Assembly (NCBI GenBank): GCA_020541345.1
Contig: CP045239.1
Location: forward strand, 620,001 to 684,000
Origin: Candidatus Ecksteinia adelgidicola
GTDB taxonomy: Bacteria > Pseudomonadota > Gammaproteobacteria > Enterobacterales > Enterobacteriaceae
Direction of reading: 5' to 3'
Length of the DNA stretch: 64,000 bases
Within the stretch, counting starts at the first letter, position 1, and each line of letters opens with the position of its first letter. Of the stretch, positions 33,235 through 44,668 are shown piece by piece. The notes under the pieces were generated by a model, which had not been told where the DNA came from, ran no database searches, and was given only the letters and a program-made list of their open reading frames with translations. Position numbers and translations under genes: made by a program.

Positions 33235-33606
33235 TTAAAGTACTTCTGGTGCTAGAGAAATAATTTTCATAAATTTCTCATTTCGTAATTCACGCGTAAC
33301 AGGACCGAAAATTCGAGTACCGATGGGTTGTTCAGTACTATTATTTAAAACGACACATGCATTACTATCGAAACGAATAACAGATCCATCTGATCGACGT
33401 ATTCCTTTTTTAGTACGAACTACTACTGCTTTTAATACATCACCTTTTTTAACTCGTCCTCGAGGAATAGCGTCTTTAATAGTAATTTTAATAATATCAC
33501 CAACTCTTGCATATCGGCGACGAGCTCCACCTAAAACCTTAATACACATCACATGACGTGCGCCAGAGTTATCAGCAACGTTAAGCATAGTTTGTTCTTG
33601 AATCAT
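33235..33606 (-). CDS. rplN: 50S ribosomal protein L14
   Basis: Subunit-interface protein. The 123 residues equal E. coli's. [17 protein letters not shown] at the N-terminus is invariant. It is the first gene of the spc operon; the 179-bp spacer upstream carries a promoter-like sequence. Confidence 0.98.
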   Translation of the reverse strand: MIQEQTMLNVADNSGARHVMCIKVLGGARRRYARVGDIIKITIKDAIPRGRVKKGDVLKAVVVRTKKGIRRSDGSVIRFDSNACVVLNNSTEQPIGTRIFGPVTRELRNEKFMKIISLAPEVL

Positions 33607-33693
33607 ATATATAAATACTCCAATAATGTCAGTGATTTATTAAAAAATATTAAATAAATATCTTATTATTAAAATTAAAGCTTGAGGATAGTT

Positions 33694-33722
33694 ATCATAA
33701 CACTGCTTGCGATTTATGGCTA
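33694..33722 (-). promoter_or_regulatory. Candidate spc operon promoter
   Basis: On the minus strand TAGCCA (33717-33722) and TATGAT (33694-33699) are separated by 17 bp inside the rpsQ-rplN spacer. The surrounding run (TTTTTTCT upstream, then AGCAGTGTTATGATA) resembles the E. coli spc promoter as I remember it. It is one of the GC-richest non-coding patches in the island, which suggests selection. Confidence 0.6.
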
Positions 33723-33785
33723 GAGAAAAAATTAATCGTTCTAATTCATTTATAAAATTTAAAAAACAAGTGAATTAAAAATTAT

Positions 33786-34028
33786 TTAATTTATAATACG
33801 AATTAATTTCCATGATTTAGTTTTAGATAATGGTCGACATTCAGTAATTTCAACTATATCTCCAACGTTACATATATTATTTTCGTCATGAACATGAAAT
33901 TTAGTAGTACGCTTTATAAATTTTTTATAAATTGAATGTTTTACTTTTCGTTGAATAACAACTACTATAGATTTATTCATTTTATTACTAATAACATGAC
34001 CTTGTAAAGTACGGATAATATTATTCAT
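33786..34028 (-). CDS. rpsQ: 30S ribosomal protein S17
   Basis: Primary 16S binder of the 5' domain. 80 residues (84 in E. coli). [16 protein letters not shown] and [11 protein letters not shown] are conserved. Its start overlaps the rpmC 3' end by 8 bp, implying translational coupling. Last gene of the S10 operon. Confidence 0.97.
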   Translation of the reverse strand: MNNIIRTLQGHVISNKMNKSIVVVIQRKVKHSIYKKFIKRTTKFHVHDENNICNVGDIVEITECRPLSKTKSWKLIRIIN

Positions 34029-34218
34029 TTTCGTACCTTTTTTCAGTTATAAAGGTTTTAACACGTGCAAGGTTACGTCGTGTTTTTTTTAATAAATGTG
34101 TTTTTTTTAATTGATTACTAACTTTTTGAATTCGTAAGTTAAATTGTTCACGTAAGAGATTAAGTAACTCAGCATTTAACTCTTTAGTATTTTTTTCACG
34201 TATTTTTTTTTTTTTCAT
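34021..34218 (-). CDS. rpmC: 50S ribosomal protein L29
   Basis: Tunnel-exit protein next to L23. 65 residues (63 in E. coli), with [16 protein letters not shown] and the conserved R-R-N-L-A-R-V-K-T. Its start overlaps the rplP stop by one base, and it overlaps rpsQ by 8 bp. Confidence 0.97.
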   Translation of the reverse strand: MKKKKIREKNTKELNAELLNLLREQFNLRIQKVSNQLKKTHLLKKTRRNLARVKTFITEKRYENE

Positions 34219-34628
34219 TACATTTCCGTCTTAATTACAAAAGTTGTTTTAAATGGTAATTTTGCAGCTGCTAATTTAAACGCTTCACGAGCTATTTCTT
34301 CTGAAACGCCATCCATTTCATATAATATTTTTCCAGGCTGAATTAAAGAAACCCAATACTCTACATTTCCTTTACCTTTTCCCATGCGTACTTCTAATGG
34401 TTTTTCAGTAATTGGTTTATCTGGAAAAATACGAATCCATATTTTACCTTGACGCTTAATAGCACGAGTCATTGCACGTCGAGCTGCTTCAATTTGTCGA
34501 GCAGTAATGCGACCACGACCGATTGCTTTCATTCCAAAAATCCCAAAACTAATATTTGTGCTGTTAGCTAATCCACGGTTTCGACCTTTATGCATTTTAC
34601 GAAATTTTGTACGCTTTGGTTGTAACAT
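34218..34628 (-). CDS. rplP: 50S ribosomal protein L16
   Basis: Lies at the A-site tRNA elbow and is needed late in 50S assembly. The 136 residues equal E. coli's. [16 protein letters not shown] at the N-terminus and M-G-K-G-K-G are present. Overlaps rpmC by 1 bp. Confidence 0.98.
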   Translation of the reverse strand: MLQPKRTKFRKMHKGRNRGLANSTNISFGIFGMKAIGRGRITARQIEAARRAMTRAIKRQGKIWIRIFPDKPITEKPLEVRMGKGKGNVEYWVSLIQPGKILYEMDGVSEEIAREAFKLAAAKLPFKTTFVIKTEM

Positions 34629-34644
34629 CAGTAACTCTCCTTAT

Positions 34645-35343
34645 TTATTTACGTCCTTTACGTTGTTGCTTTTTAGGTTTAGAAATTGTTTCTGGTTGTT
34701 CAACTATAGCGATTCTACCTAGAATTTCACCTTTAAAAATCCATACTTTAACACCAATAGTTCCATAAGTAGTATGTGCTTCAGATATATTATAATCAAT
34801 ATCTGCACGTAGAGTATGCAATGGAACACGACCTTCACGATACCATTCAGTACGTGCTATTTCAGCACCTCCAAGACGTCCACTTATTTCAACTTTAATT
34901 CCTTTAGCTCCAAGACGCATTGCATTTTGAACAGCTCGTTTCATTGCACGACGAAACATAACACGTCTTTCTAATTGTGAAGTAATAGTCTCAGCAACTA
35001 ATTTAGCATCAAGTTCCGGTTTTCGAATTTCAGCAATATTAATCTGTGCAGGAACATTAGTTATTTTAGCAACGATTTTTCTTAATTTTTCAACATCTTC
35101 CCCTTTTTTACCAATTACAATACCAGGACGAGCAGTATAAATAGTTACACGAATGCTTTTTGAAGGACGCTCAATAATAATGCGTGAAACAGCAGCTTTT
35201 TCTAGTTCTTTGGTTAAGAATTTTCTAACTTTAAAATCACTATCTAAATTATTAGCGAAGTCTTTAGTATTAGCATACCAAGTAGAATTCCAAGATTTAA
35301 CAATACCAAGACGAATGCCATGAGGATGTACTTTTTGACCCAT
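34645..35343 (-). CDS. rpsC: 30S ribosomal protein S3
   Basis: Head protein at the mRNA entry channel. 232 residues (233 in E. coli). The KH domain motif [10 protein letters not shown] is near residues 75-85; [13 protein letters not shown] forms the N-terminus. Spacing to rplP is 16 bp. Confidence 0.98.
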   Translation of the reverse strand: MGQKVHPHGIRLGIVKSWNSTWYANTKDFANNLDSDFKVRKFLTKELEKAAVSRIIIERPSKSIRVTIYTARPGIVIGKKGEDVEKLRKIVAKITNVPAQINIAEIRKPELDAKLVAETITSQLERRVMFRRAMKRAVQNAMRLGAKGIKVEISGRLGGAEIARTEWYREGRVPLHTLRADIDYNISEAHTTYGTIGVKVWIFKGEILGRIAIVEQPETISKPKKQQRKGRK

Positions 35344-35366
35344 TTGCTAATATCTCCTTCAGAGTC

Positions 35367-35699
35367 TCAGCGATCGGATACAGCCACAGTAATATGGCTA
35401 GTGCGCTTTAGGATGTGGTCTGCACGGCCTTTTGCTCGAGGCATAATACGTTTTATGCTTGATCCACCATCAACGAAAATTTTAGTAATTTTTAAATTAT
35501 CAATATCAGCGCCATCGTTATGCTCTGCATTAGCAATTGCTGACTCTAAAACTTTTTTAAGCAAGCCAGCAGCTTTTTTATTAATATAAGTTAAAATTTC
35601 TAAGGCTTTTGATGCTTTCTTTCCACGAATAAGATTTGCAACAATACGAACTTTTTGAGCAGATGATCGAGCATAACGATGTTTTGCGATAGTTTCCAT
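35367..35699 (-). CDS. rplV: 50S ribosomal protein L22
   Basis: Its beta hairpin lines the peptide exit tunnel. 110 residues as in E. coli. [18 protein letters not shown] near the N-terminus and R-A-K-G-R-A-D in the loop tip are conserved. Lies between rpsS and rpsC. Confidence 0.98.
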   Translation of the reverse strand: METIAKHRYARSSAQKVRIVANLIRGKKASKALEILTYINKKAAGLLKKVLESAIANAEHNDGADIDNLKITKIFVDGGSSIKRIMPRAKGRADHILKRTSHITVAVSDR

Positions 35700-35714
35700 T
35701 TTTTTCTCCTTAAT

Positions 35715-35993
35715 TTATCGTTTTTTAACTTTTTTGTCAGCTAAATGACCACGATAAGTACGAGTTGGTGAAAATTCTCCTAGTTTATGACCAACCATTT
35801 CGTCAGAAACAAACACTGGTATATGTTGCCGTCCATTATGAATAGCAATAGTTAAACCAATCATATTAGGGAATATTGTCGAACGACGAGACCAAGTACG
35901 CAAAGGTTTTTTATCATTTTTTTTAATTGCTTTCTCTACTTTCTTTAACAGATGCAGGTCAATAAAAGGACCCTTTTTTAGAGAACGTGGCAT
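35715..35993 (-). CDS. rpsS: 30S ribosomal protein S19
   Basis: Forms a head complex with S13. 92 residues as in E. coli, beginning [12 protein letters not shown] and containing [15 protein letters not shown]. Position between rplB and rplV is standard. Confidence 0.98.
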   Translation of the reverse strand: MPRSLKKGPFIDLHLLKKVEKAIKKNDKKPLRTWSRRSTIFPNMIGLTIAIHNGRQHIPVFVSDEMVGHKLGEFSPTRTYRGHLADKKVKKR

Positions 35994-36008
35994 AACTTAC
36001 CCTCTTAA

Positions 36009-36830
36009 TTATTTGCTACGACGTCGTATAATAAATTTATCAGTACGCTTATTATGACGAGTTTTTTTTCCTTTTGTTTGAATACCCCATGGAGTTACTG
36101 GATGCTTACCAAAATTTCGTCCTTCGCCACCACCATGAGGATGATCTACCGGATTCATTGCCGTACCACGGACAGTAGGACGGATACCACGCCATCGTGT
36201 AGCACCAGCTTTACCTAAAATACTTAACATGTGTTCAGAATTGCTTACTTCTCCTAAAGTTGCACGGCAATGAACTGAAACTTTTCGAATTTCTCCAGAA
36301 CGAAGACGTAGAGTAACATAAGAATTATCGCGAGCGATAATTTGAATATATGTTCCAGCAGCCCGTGCTAACTGACCACCTTTTCCTGGTTTCATTTCTA
36401 CATTATGAACAATTGAACCTATTGGAATTTTGTTCATTGGTAATGTATTTCCTGTTTGAATACTAACATCTATGCCAGATTGAATGTTATAGCCTACTTT
36501 AAAAAATTTTGGTGATAAAATATAACGACGCTCACCATCTTGATATAAAACTAAAGCTATATTTGCAGAACGGTTTGGATCATACTCTAAACGTTCTACT
36601 ACAGCAGAAATATTATCTTTATTTCTTATAAAATCAATTAAACGATAATGTCTTTTATGACCGCCGCCAATATGGCGTGTAGTAATACGACCATTGTTGT
36701 TTCTACCACCACTTTTGCTTAGTTTTTTAAGCAGCGGAGCATAAGGTTTACCTTTATGTAACTCAGGGTTAATTACTTTAAGTACATGACGACGACCCGG
36801 AGATGTAGGTTTGCATTTAATAATTGCCAC
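36009..36830 (-). CDS. rplB: 50S ribosomal protein L2
   Basis: Essential for subunit joining and peptidyl transfer. The 273 residues equal E. coli's length. The C-terminal [12 protein letters not shown] with the critical histidine (His229 in E. coli) is intact. Lies between rplW and rpsS. Confidence 0.98.
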   Translation of the reverse strand: MAIIKCKPTSPGRRHVLKVINPELHKGKPYAPLLKKLSKSGGRNNNGRITTRHIGGGHKRHYRLIDFIRNKDNISAVVERLEYDPNRSANIALVLYQDGERRYILSPKFFKVGYNIQSGIDVSIQTGNTLPMNKIPIGSIVHNVEMKPGKGGQLARAAGTYIQIIARDNSYVTLRLRSGEIRKVSVHCRATLGEVSNSEHMLSILGKAGATRWRGIRPTVRGTAMNPVDHPHGGGEGRNFGKHPVTPWGIQTKGKKTRHNKRTDKFIIRRRSK

Positions 36831-36847
36831 TGATTTACTCCTATGAC

Positions 36848-37150
36848 TTACTCTGAATTGCTTATCAAGTCTAATTTTTGACCTTTATTGAGAGTAATAT
36901 AAGCTTTTTTCCAATTACGTCGACGACTAATGCGTTGATTATGACGCTTTCTTTTTCCTTTTATTAGTAAAGTATTTACGTTTTTCACTTTAACTTTAAA
37001 AAGTTTTTTTACTGCCTCTTTAATTTCTATTTTTTTTGCATCTCTAGAGACTTTTAGCACAAAAGTATTATTTTTTTTTATTACGGAAGATGCTTTTTCT
37101 GAAAGATGAGGTGCAATTAAAATTGTAAGTAATCGCTCTTCACAAATCAT
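36848..37150 (-). CDS. rplW: 50S ribosomal protein L23
   Basis: Tunnel-exit docking site for trigger factor and SRP. The 100 residues equal E. coli's, with [13 protein letters not shown] near the start and V-K-V-K-N-V-N-T in the loop. Its start overlaps the rplD stop by 4 bp. Confidence 0.97.
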   Translation of the reverse strand: MICEERLLTILIAPHLSEKASSVIKKNNTFVLKVSRDAKKIEIKEAVKKLFKVKVKNVNTLLIKGKRKRHNQRISRRRNWKKAYITLNKGQKLDLISNSE

Positions 37151-37752
37151 TTCAACTTCTCCTCAATTTTTTTTATAGCATCCACAGTTAATACAACGTT
37201 TTTGAAAGATATTAAGTTTATTGGATTAATGTTGTCGACATTACATATATTCACGTTGTGTAAATTACGAGAAGCTAAATATAAATCTTGATTAACTACA
37301 TTCATAACAACTAACGCATTATCTAATGTTATATCTTTTAATTTTTTTAAAAGTAATTTAGTTTTATGGCTTCTTATAAAAAATTTTTCAACCACAATTA
37401 AACGATTTTGACGTATTAATTCGGATAAAATACTCTTTAGTGCGCCACGATACATTTTTTTATTTATTTTTTGACTGTAATCTTGTGGTTTAGCAGCAAA
37501 AGTTACACCACCAGAACGCCAAATTGGACTTTTAGTTGAACCTGAACGAGCACGGCCAGTACCTTTTTGTTTCCATGGTTTTTTATTAGAACCAGTAATT
37601 TCACCACGATTTTTTTGAGCTCGAGTTCCTTGACGAGCACCTGATGCATAAGAAGTAATCACTTGATGCACTAATGCTTCATTAAACTTACAACAAAATA
37701 TTGATTCTGAAATCGTTAGAACACTTGGTATATCTTTTAATATTAGTTCCAT
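37147..37752 (-). CDS. rplD: 50S ribosomal protein L4
   Basis: Lines the exit tunnel; in E. coli it also represses the S10 operon through the rpsJ leader and binds RNase E. I start it at ATG 37752 (M-E-L-I-L-K-D), giving 201 residues as in E. coli; an in-frame ATG two codons upstream nearly touches the AAGGA box, while this one is 7 nt from it. [10 protein letters not shown] and W-R-S-G-G-V-T-F-A are conserved. Confidence 0.96.
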   Translation of the reverse strand: MELILKDIPSVLTISESIFCCKFNEALVHQVITSYASGARQGTRAQKNRGEITGSNKKPWKQKGTGRARSGSTKSPIWRSGGVTFAAKPQDYSQKINKKMYRGALKSILSELIRQNRLIVVEKFFIRSHKTKLLLKKLKDITLDNALVVMNVVNQDLYLASRNLHNVNICNVDNINPINLISFKNVVLTVDAIKKIEEKLK

Positions 37753-37762
37753 TGTCATTTCC

Positions 37763-38392
37763 TTATGCTTTTATGGCTGGTTTAATAATTAAATCACTAC
37801 CAGTGGAACCCGGTACAGCTCCTTTAACTAATAATAGATTTCGCTTAGTATCAATACGTATTACATCTAAGTTTTGAATCGTAACTCGTTCATCACCTAG
37901 TTGACCAGCCATTTTTTTTCCTTTAAAAACTTTTCCGGGAGTTTGATTTTGACCAATAGATCCTGGTACACGATGAGATAATGAATTACCATGAGTTGCA
38001 TCTTGAGTATGAAAATTCCAACGTTTTATAGTTCCAGAAAAACCTTTTCCTTTAGATAAGCCAGTAACGTCAACTTTTTTTATATTGTTAAAAATTTCTA
38101 TAGTAATTTTTTCACCTATAGAAAATTTTTGATTTTCTTGAATAGAAAATTCCCATAAGCCACGACCAGATTTAACTCCAGCTTTAGAAAAATGGCCAGC
38201 TTCTGGTTTAGTTATACGATTAATTTTTTTCCTACCGGTAGTAATTTGAATGACACGATATCCATCATTTTTTATATTTTTAACTTGAGTTATAGAATTT
38301 ACTTCAATTTTGATTACAGTTACTGGGATAGAAATACCATCTTCTTGAAAAATTCGTGTCATTCCTATTTTTTTTCCAACTAAACCAAGCAT
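37763..38392 (-). CDS. rplC: 50S ribosomal protein L3
   Basis: Early assembly initiator near the peptidyl-transferase centre. The 209 residues equal E. coli's. [13 protein letters not shown] and [18 protein letters not shown] are conserved; the glutamine of the latter is the PrmB methylation site in E. coli. Confidence 0.98.
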   Translation of the reverse strand: MLGLVGKKIGMTRIFQEDGISIPVTVIKIEVNSITQVKNIKNDGYRVIQITTGRKKINRITKPEAGHFSKAGVKSGRGLWEFSIQENQKFSIGEKITIEIFNNIKKVDVTGLSKGKGFSGTIKRWNFHTQDATHGNSLSHRVPGSIGQNQTPGKVFKGKKMAGQLGDERVTIQNLDVIRIDTKRNLLLVKGAVPGSTGSDLIIKPAIKA

Positions 38393-38417
38393 GTTTTTTT
38401 ACCTCTTTATCATCTGA

Positions 38418-38936
<519 letters not shown>

Positions 38937-39033
38937 GCTACAGTTAGATATATACTTAAAATATTTGTATTAAAAATGAGAATATATTTTAATATAGAAT
39001 ATATTGTATATATTTCAAGAGTATATGTAATAG

Positions 39034-39057
39034 AAAAGGGCACCGGAGTACCCTCTT
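39034..39057 (-). terminator. Intrinsic terminator of the str operon (after tuf)
   Basis: On the minus strand AAGAGGGTAC pairs with GTGCCCTTTT around the tetraloop TCCG (a stable UNCG-type loop): a 10-bp stem with two wobble pairs whose 3' side ends in TTTTCT. It begins 22 nt after the tuf stop. Its GC content stands far above the local background, so it is clearly maintained. Confidence 0.85.
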
Positions 39058-39079
39058 TGTATATAAAATCACATATAAC

Positions 39080-40264
39080 TTAAGTAAGAACTTTAGTAAC
39101 AATACCAGCACCTACAGTACGACCACCTTCACGAATCGCAAAACGCAAACCATCATCCATAGCAATGGGATGAATTAAAGTCACAACCATGTTTACATTG
39201 TCTCCTGGCATAACCATTTCAATATTTTTTGGTAATTCAATAGTACCAGTTACATCAGTAGTTCGAAAGTAAAATTGAGGGCGATAACCTTGAAAAAAAG
39301 CTGTATGGCGTCCCCCTTCTTCTTTTTTTAGAATATATACTTCTGAATTAAATTTAGTATGTGGTTTTATGGATCCTGGTTTAGCCAAAACTTGTCCGCG
39401 TTCGATTTCTTCACGTTTGATGCCACGCAATAAAATACCAACATTTTCACCAGCTCGACCTTCATCTAGTAATTTTCGAAACATTTCAATACCAGTGCAA
39501 GTAGATTTAACAGTATTTTTAATACCAACAATTTCCACTTCTTCACCAACTTTTATAATACCACGATCAATACGACCAGTTACTACTGTACCACGACCAG
39601 AAATAGAAAATACGTCTTCAATTGGTAGTAAAAATGGTTTATTTATTGCACGCTCTGGTTGTGGAATATAAGTATCTAAATGAGTAGCTAGTTCAATAAT
39701 TTTAGATTCCCAGTTTAAATCACCCTCGAGTGCTTTTAATGCAGACCCTCTAACTATTGGTAAAGTATCACCATGAAAATCATATGCAGATAAAAGCTCA
39801 CGAACTTCTATTTCTACTAATTCAAGGAGTTCTTCATCATCAACCATATCACATTTATTCATAAAAACAACAATAAAAGGCACTCCAACTTGTCTCGCAA
39901 GAAGGATATGTTCACGAGTTTGAGGCATCGGGCCATCCGTTGCAGCAACTACAAGAATAGCACCATCCATTTGAGCTGCTCCAGTAATCATATTTTTTAC
40001 ATAATCAGCATGTCCTGGACAATCAACATGTGCATAGTGGCGTTTAGCAGTATCATACTCAACGTGAGAAGTATTAATAGTAATTCCACGTGCTTTTTCT
40101 TCTGGTGCGTTATCGATTTGGTCAAAAGCACGTGCAGAACCGCCATAGGTTTTAGCTAGAACAGTAGTAATTGCAGCTGTCAAGGTAGTTTTACCATGAT
40201 CAACATGGCCAATAGTACCAACGTTGATATGTGGTTTAGAACGTTCAAATCTTTCTTTAGACAT
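39080..40264 (-). CDS. tuf: Translation elongation factor Tu
   Basis: GTPase that delivers aminoacyl-tRNA to the A site. The 394 residues match E. coli. G1 G-H-V-D-H-G-K-T at 19-26, G3 D-C-P-G-H-A-D-Y near 81, G4 N-K-C-D near 136, then domains 2 and 3. Last gene of the str operon, 70 bp after fusA, with its own terminator. Only one tuf copy is seen here. Confidence 0.99.
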   Translation of the reverse strand: MSKERFERSKPHINVGTIGHVDHGKTTLTAAITTVLAKTYGGSARAFDQIDNAPEEKARGITINTSHVEYDTAKRHYAHVDCPGHADYVKNMITGAAQMDGAILVVAATDGPMPQTREHILLARQVGVPFIVVFMNKCDMVDDEELLELVEIEVRELLSAYDFHGDTLPIVRGSALKALEGDLNWESKIIELATHLDTYIPQPERAINKPFLLPIEDVFSISGRGTVVTGRIDRGIIKVGEEVEIVGIKNTVKSTCTGIEMFRKLLDEGRAGENVGILLRGIKREEIERGQVLAKPGSIKPHTKFNSEVYILKKEEGGRHTAFFQGYRPQFYFRTTDVTGTIELPKNIEMVMPGDNVNMVVTLIHPIAMDDGLRFAIREGGRTVGAGIVTKVLT

Positions 40265-40334
40265 TGCTATATTTCCTTACTCTTATACTTTTTACTTAAA
40301 AAGCATGGGATCAATGAATTAAACAGCTAAAAGC

Positions 40335-42443
40335 TTATTTACTACGAGCTTCGATAACGGACAGAGCAATATTTTTTGGAGTTTCTAAATACTGAAAAAA
40401 CTCCATAGAATATGCTGCACGACCTTGAGTATATGAACGTAAATCAGTGGCATAACCGAACATTTCAGACAATGGGACTTGAGCGCAAATTGTTTTTCCA
40501 GTAGTAGAGTTATCCATACCTTCAATTATACCACGACGACGATTAAGATCACCAATTACATCTCCCATATAATCTTCAGGAGTTTCAACTTCTACTTTCA
40601 TGATTGGTTCTAATAACACTGGTTTAGCTTGCTTAAATGCATCTTTAAATGCAATAGAAGCAGCTAATTTAAATGCTAATTCCGAAGAATCTACATCATG
40701 ATATGATCCGTAATGTAAACGAACTTTAATATCAACAACTGGATAACCTGCCAAAGGACCGCACTTAAGTTGTTCTTGAATACCTTTATCAACAGCTGGA
40801 ATAAATTCTTTAGGAATTGTTCCTCCTACAATATCATTGACAAATTCATATCCTAAACCGCCTGGAGTAAGAGGCATTATATCAATTACAACATGGCCGT
40901 ATTGACCTCGTCCTCCAGTTTGTTTTGCGTGCTTACCTTCAACGTTTTTAATAGTTTCACGAATAGTTTCACGATAAGCTACTTGAGGTCTACCTATATT
41001 TGCTTCAACATTGAATTCACAATTCATACGATCAAGTAAAATATCTAAATGCAGTTCACCCATTCCTGCTATAATAGTTTGACTAGATTCTGAATCAGTC
41101 CATACTCGAAACGATGGATCTTCTTTAGCTAATCGACCTAATGCAAATCCCATTTTTTCTTGATCAGCTTTGGTTTTTGGCTCTACTGCTACAGAAATAA
41201 CTGGTTCAGGAAATTCCATGCGTTCTAAAATAATTGCGTTACTTGGATCACAGAGAGTATCACCAGTAGTAACGTCTTTTAATCCAATAGCTGCAGCAAT
41301 ATCACCTGCATGCACTTCTTTAATTTCTTCTCGTTTATTAGCATGCATTTGAACAATACGTCCTAGACGTTCACGAGTATTTTTTACTGAATTTAATACA
41401 GTATCACCAGATTTAATAATACCGGAATATACACGAAAAAACGTTAAATTTCCTACAAATGGGTCGGTAGCTATTTTAAACGCTAGTGCAGAAAACGGTT
41501 CTTTTTTACTAGAAAAACGAACAGCAGGAGTATCTTTTCCATCATCTAAAATTCCATTAATAGCAGCGATGTCTGTTGGCGAAGGTAAATATTCAATAAT
41601 TGCATCTAAAATAGCCTGAACACCTTTGTTTTTAAAGGCAGATCCGCACGTAATTAAAACAATCTCATTATTTAGTACGCGTTGACGTAATCCTTTTTTA
41701 ATCTCTTTTTCAGTTAATATGTTACCGTTTAAGTATTTATCCATTAGCTCTTCTGAAGCTTCAGCTGCAGATTCAACAAGATGATAACGCCATTTTTTAG
41801 CTAAATCTTTCATGTTTTCTGGAATGTTTTCATATTGAAAAGTTATACCTTGATCTTTATCATTCCAGTTAATAGCTTTCATTTTTATTAAATCAATAAC
41901 ACCAGTAAATGTTTCTTCTGATCCTATAGGAAGTTGTAAGGGAATTGGGTTTGCTGACAAACGAGATTTTATTTGCTGAATAACTTCTAAAAAATTAGCG
42001 CCCATCCGATCCATTTTATTAATAAATGCAATACGTGGAACTTTATATTTATTAGCCTGACGCCACACGGTTTCAGACTGCGGTTGAACACCTCCCACAG
42101 CGCAATAAACCATAACTACACCGTCAAGAACACGCATGGAACGTTCTACTTCAATAGTAAAATCAACATGGCCTGGAGTATCAATAATATTAACGCGATG
42201 AGCTTCGAATTGTTTAGCCATACCGGACCAATAAGTAGTTGTTGCTGCAGAAGTAATAGTAATACCACGCTTCTGTTCTTGTTCCATCCAGTCCATAGTT
42301 GCAGTGCCATCATGTACTTCACCAATTTTATGATTTACACCAGTATAAAATAAAATTCGTTCAGTAGTAGTTGTTTTTCCAGCGTCAATATGAGCACTGA
42401 TACCAATATTTCGATATCGCTGAATAGGTGTTGTGTCAACCAT
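40335..42443 (-). CDS. fusA: Translation elongation factor G
   Basis: GTPase that drives translocation and, with RRF, ribosome recycling. 702 residues (704 in E. coli). G1 A-H-I-D-A-G-K-T-T near 17-25, D-T-P-G-H-V-D-F near 89, N-K-M-D-R near 143, and the domain IV loop [11 protein letters not shown] are intact. It stands between rpsG and tuf. Confidence 0.99.
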   Translation of the reverse strand: MVDTTPIQRYRNIGISAHIDAGKTTTTERILFYTGVNHKIGEVHDGTATMDWMEQEQKRGITITSAATTTYWSGMAKQFEAHRVNIIDTPGHVDFTIEVERSMRVLDGVVMVYCAVGGVQPQSETVWRQANKYKVPRIAFINKMDRMGANFLEVIQQIKSRLSANPIPLQLPIGSEETFTGVIDLIKMKAINWNDKDQGITFQYENIPENMKDLAKKWRYHLVESAAEASEELMDKYLNGNILTEKEIKKGLRQRVLNNEIVLITCGSAFKNKGVQAILDAIIEYLPSPTDIAAINGILDDGKDTPAVRFSSKKEPFSALAFKIATDPFVGNLTFFRVYSGIIKSGDTVLNSVKNTRERLGRIVQMHANKREEIKEVHAGDIAAAIGLKDVTTGDTLCDPSNAIILERMEFPEPVISVAVEPKTKADQEKMGFALGRLAKEDPSFRVWTDSESSQTIIAGMGELHLDILLDRMNCEFNVEANIGRPQVAYRETIRETIKNVEGKHAKQTGGRGQYGHVVIDIMPLTPGGLGYEFVNDIVGGTIPKEFIPAVDKGIQEQLKCGPLAGYPVVDIKVRLHYGSYHDVDSSELAFKLAASIAFKDAFKQAKPVLLEPIMKVEVETPEDYMGDVIGDLNRRRGIIEGMDNSTTGKTICAQVPLSEMFGYATDLRSYTQGRAAYSMEFFQYLETPKNIALSVIEARSK

Positions 42444-42538
42444 TGAATTCCTCTATTATCTTAGGCATTTAAATTGAGTAAAATTTTAAACGGAACTTAA
42501 GATTTATTTAAAATATTGAGTATAATTTTATATTGTGA

Positions 42539-43009
42539 CTACCATCGATAGTGAGCAAATGCTTTATTAGCTTCAGCCATACGATGAACCTCTTCACGTT
42601 TTTTAACAGCCGAGCCTTTGTTGTTTACTGCATCAAACAACTCATTTGATAAACGTAAAGCCATAGATTTATCACGACGTTTTCTCGCAGCATCAATAAT
42701 CCATCGCATTGCTAATGCATCACGACGAACTGGACGAACTTCAACTGGAACTTGATAAGTAGATCCTCCAACACGACGAGATTTTACTTCTACTATTGGT
42801 CGAACATTATCAAGAGCAATTTCAAAAATTTCTAGATAATCTTTACCTGTGCGCTGTACTAATTTTTCTAGTACAGTATAAACAATATTTTCAGCAGTTG
42901 ATTTTTTACCACTGACCATTAAAATATTGATAAATTTAGCTAATAATTCAGATCCAAGTTTAGGATCTGGTAAAATTTTACGTTGACCAATAATGCGGCG
43001 ACGTGGCAT
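42539..43009 (-). CDS. rpsG: 30S ribosomal protein S7
   Basis: Nucleates the 30S head and contacts E-site tRNA; in E. coli it represses the str operon through the rpsL-rpsG spacer. 156 residues, beginning [16 protein letters not shown] and ending H-Y-R-W, the short form seen in many enterics. The spacer to rpsL is 90 bp. Confidence 0.98.
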   Translation of the reverse strand: MPRRRIIGQRKILPDPKLGSELLAKFINILMVSGKKSTAENIVYTVLEKLVQRTGKDYLEIFEIALDNVRPIVEVKSRRVGGSTYQVPVEVRPVRRDALAMRWIIDAARKRRDKSMALRLSNELFDAVNNKGSAVKKREEVHRMAEANKAFAHYRW

Positions 43010-43083
43010 AAAATACTCCGTTATTTTTTTAAATCATCCAAAGTCTAATATGATTTTATAAAAAATAAAATATTTAGTCTTAA

Positions 43084-43474
<391 letters not shown>

Positions 43475-43562
43475 TTAAATACTCCTTTTACATTACATAT
43501 ATAATGTTTTAATTAACTACTTTTAATATTTACTTAAATAAAAAATAAATATTTAGAACGGT

Positions 43563-43568
43563 ATTATA
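43563..43568 (-). promoter_or_regulatory. Possible str operon -10 box
   Basis: A TATAAT hexamer on the minus strand lies about 90 bp before rpsL, in the 128-bp tusB-rpsL spacer. The -35 region at 16-18 bp is poor, so this is a weak call; str genes may also be read through from tusDCB. Confidence 0.35.
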
Positions 43569-43602
43569 AACTTAAAAGGAGTATTAGTATTATCTTCTAT
43601 AA

Positions 43603-43893
43603 TTACCAAGCTATTTGATTATGATATTTTTCAGTAAACTTTACAAAATGATCATATCCAACAATAATAATTTTTTCCGAAAAATAATTAATTAATCCTC
43701 TAGCTTCTAAATCATTTTTTAATCCATAAATATATTTAACAGAAGAATTAAGCAACAATTTAAGAGCTGAACTATTAATAAGTCCAGCTAAAACTCCATT
43801 TTGTAGTAGTAATAAAGTATCGTCTGTCGATATAATACGTAATAATGCAGGAAAATCACATTCATAAGGAGAATGACTTAGCGTATATAACAT
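43603..43893 (-). CDS. tusB: tRNA 2-thiouridine synthesis protein TusB
   Basis: Subunit of the TusBCD hexamer that relays sulfur from TusA to TusE for 2-thiolation of U34 in tRNA-Lys, -Glu and -Gln. 96 residues (95 in E. coli); M-L-Y-T-L-S-H-S-P-Y and L-L-L-Q-N-G-V-L-A are family-like. The order tusD-tusC-tusB-rpsL is as in E. coli. TusA, TusE and MnmA are not in this window. Confidence 0.93.
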   Translation of the reverse strand: MLYTLSHSPYECDFPALLRIISTDDTLLLLQNGVLAGLINSSALKLLLNSSVKYIYGLKNDLEARGLINYFSEKIIIVGYDHFVKFTEKYHNQIAW

Positions 43894-43907
43894 TACATAT
43901 TCCTTAA

Positions 43908-44267
43908 TTAAAACGTTATTACCATGTCATAATTTTTTAATTTTTTATTTAATGTACATGGGCAAATGATTTTAACATCGAGTATCCAGTTAGTTTCTTG
44001 GCTTAAACCTCGCTCTTGTAATGAAACTAAACAGGAATAATATTTTGTAATATTATACATTGATAATGCGCAGAAAGTAAGAGTATAATTTCGAGATAAA
44101 ATATTTTTTGGTTCTTGTTCTGGCAATAACTGTAAAACACCATCACTAATGAAAAACACTCCAAAATCTTTGCTTAACAATGAAGTGGATATCAATGCAT
44201 CTAAGCCTTCTCTACCACTGGCATTACCATGCGGTCCTTGAGTAAAAATAAAAGCAATACGTTTCAT
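43908..44267 (-). CDS. tusC: tRNA 2-thiouridine synthesis protein TusC
   Basis: Structural subunit of TusBCD. 119 residues as in E. coli, with [19 protein letters not shown] near the N-terminus. Sits 8 bp after tusD and 14 bp before tusB, so the three are co-transcribed. Confidence 0.94.
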   Translation of the reverse strand: MKRIAFIFTQGPHGNASGREGLDALISTSLLSKDFGVFFISDGVLQLLPEQEPKNILSRNYTLTFCALSMYNITKYYSCLVSLQERGLSQETNWILDVKIICPCTLNKKLKNYDMVITF

Positions 44268-44275
44268 TTTATCCT

Positions 44276-44668
44276 TTAAAATTGTACTATTCGATCAGAT
44301 TTTATTAAAACTTCTGTAAACACACCTAATCCTCCAAGAAGAAAGCCAGGTTGTAAATTGCTAGCTAGTATATTTTGTTTACTAGCTTCTTCTTCATCAA
44401 TGATACCGCGACGCATTGCTGATGAAATACAAACATTTAACATAATATCATATTTTTTTGATAAATTCACCCATGCACGAACTAAGTCAAATTCATCAGC
44501 AGCAGGTGTAATTAATTTGTTTGCATTAAGTACTCCATCGCAATAAAAAAATATACTTAAAATACAATGTCTTCTCATTAATAAAGATAAAGAAAATTGA
44601 TAAGCAGTACTTGCTTGTTGTGTGCCATAAGATGGACCAGTAACTAGTAAACAATAATATAATTTCAA
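44276..44668 (-). CDS. tusD: Sulfurtransferase TusD
   Basis: Catalytic subunit of TusBCD. 130 residues (128 in E. coli). The sulfur-carrying cysteine is Cys80 in [11 protein letters not shown], equivalent to E. coli Cys78. [12 protein letters not shown] and D-E-F-D-L-V-R-A-W are conserved. First gene of the long minus-strand translation island; the E. coli upstream neighbour yheO is not recognised. Confidence 0.95.
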   Translation of the reverse strand: MKLYYCLLVTGPSYGTQQASTAYQFSLSLLMRRHCILSIFFYCDGVLNANKLITPAADEFDLVRAWVNLSKKYDIMLNVCISSAMRRGIIDEEEASKQNILASNLQPGFLLGGLGVFTEVLIKSDRIVQF

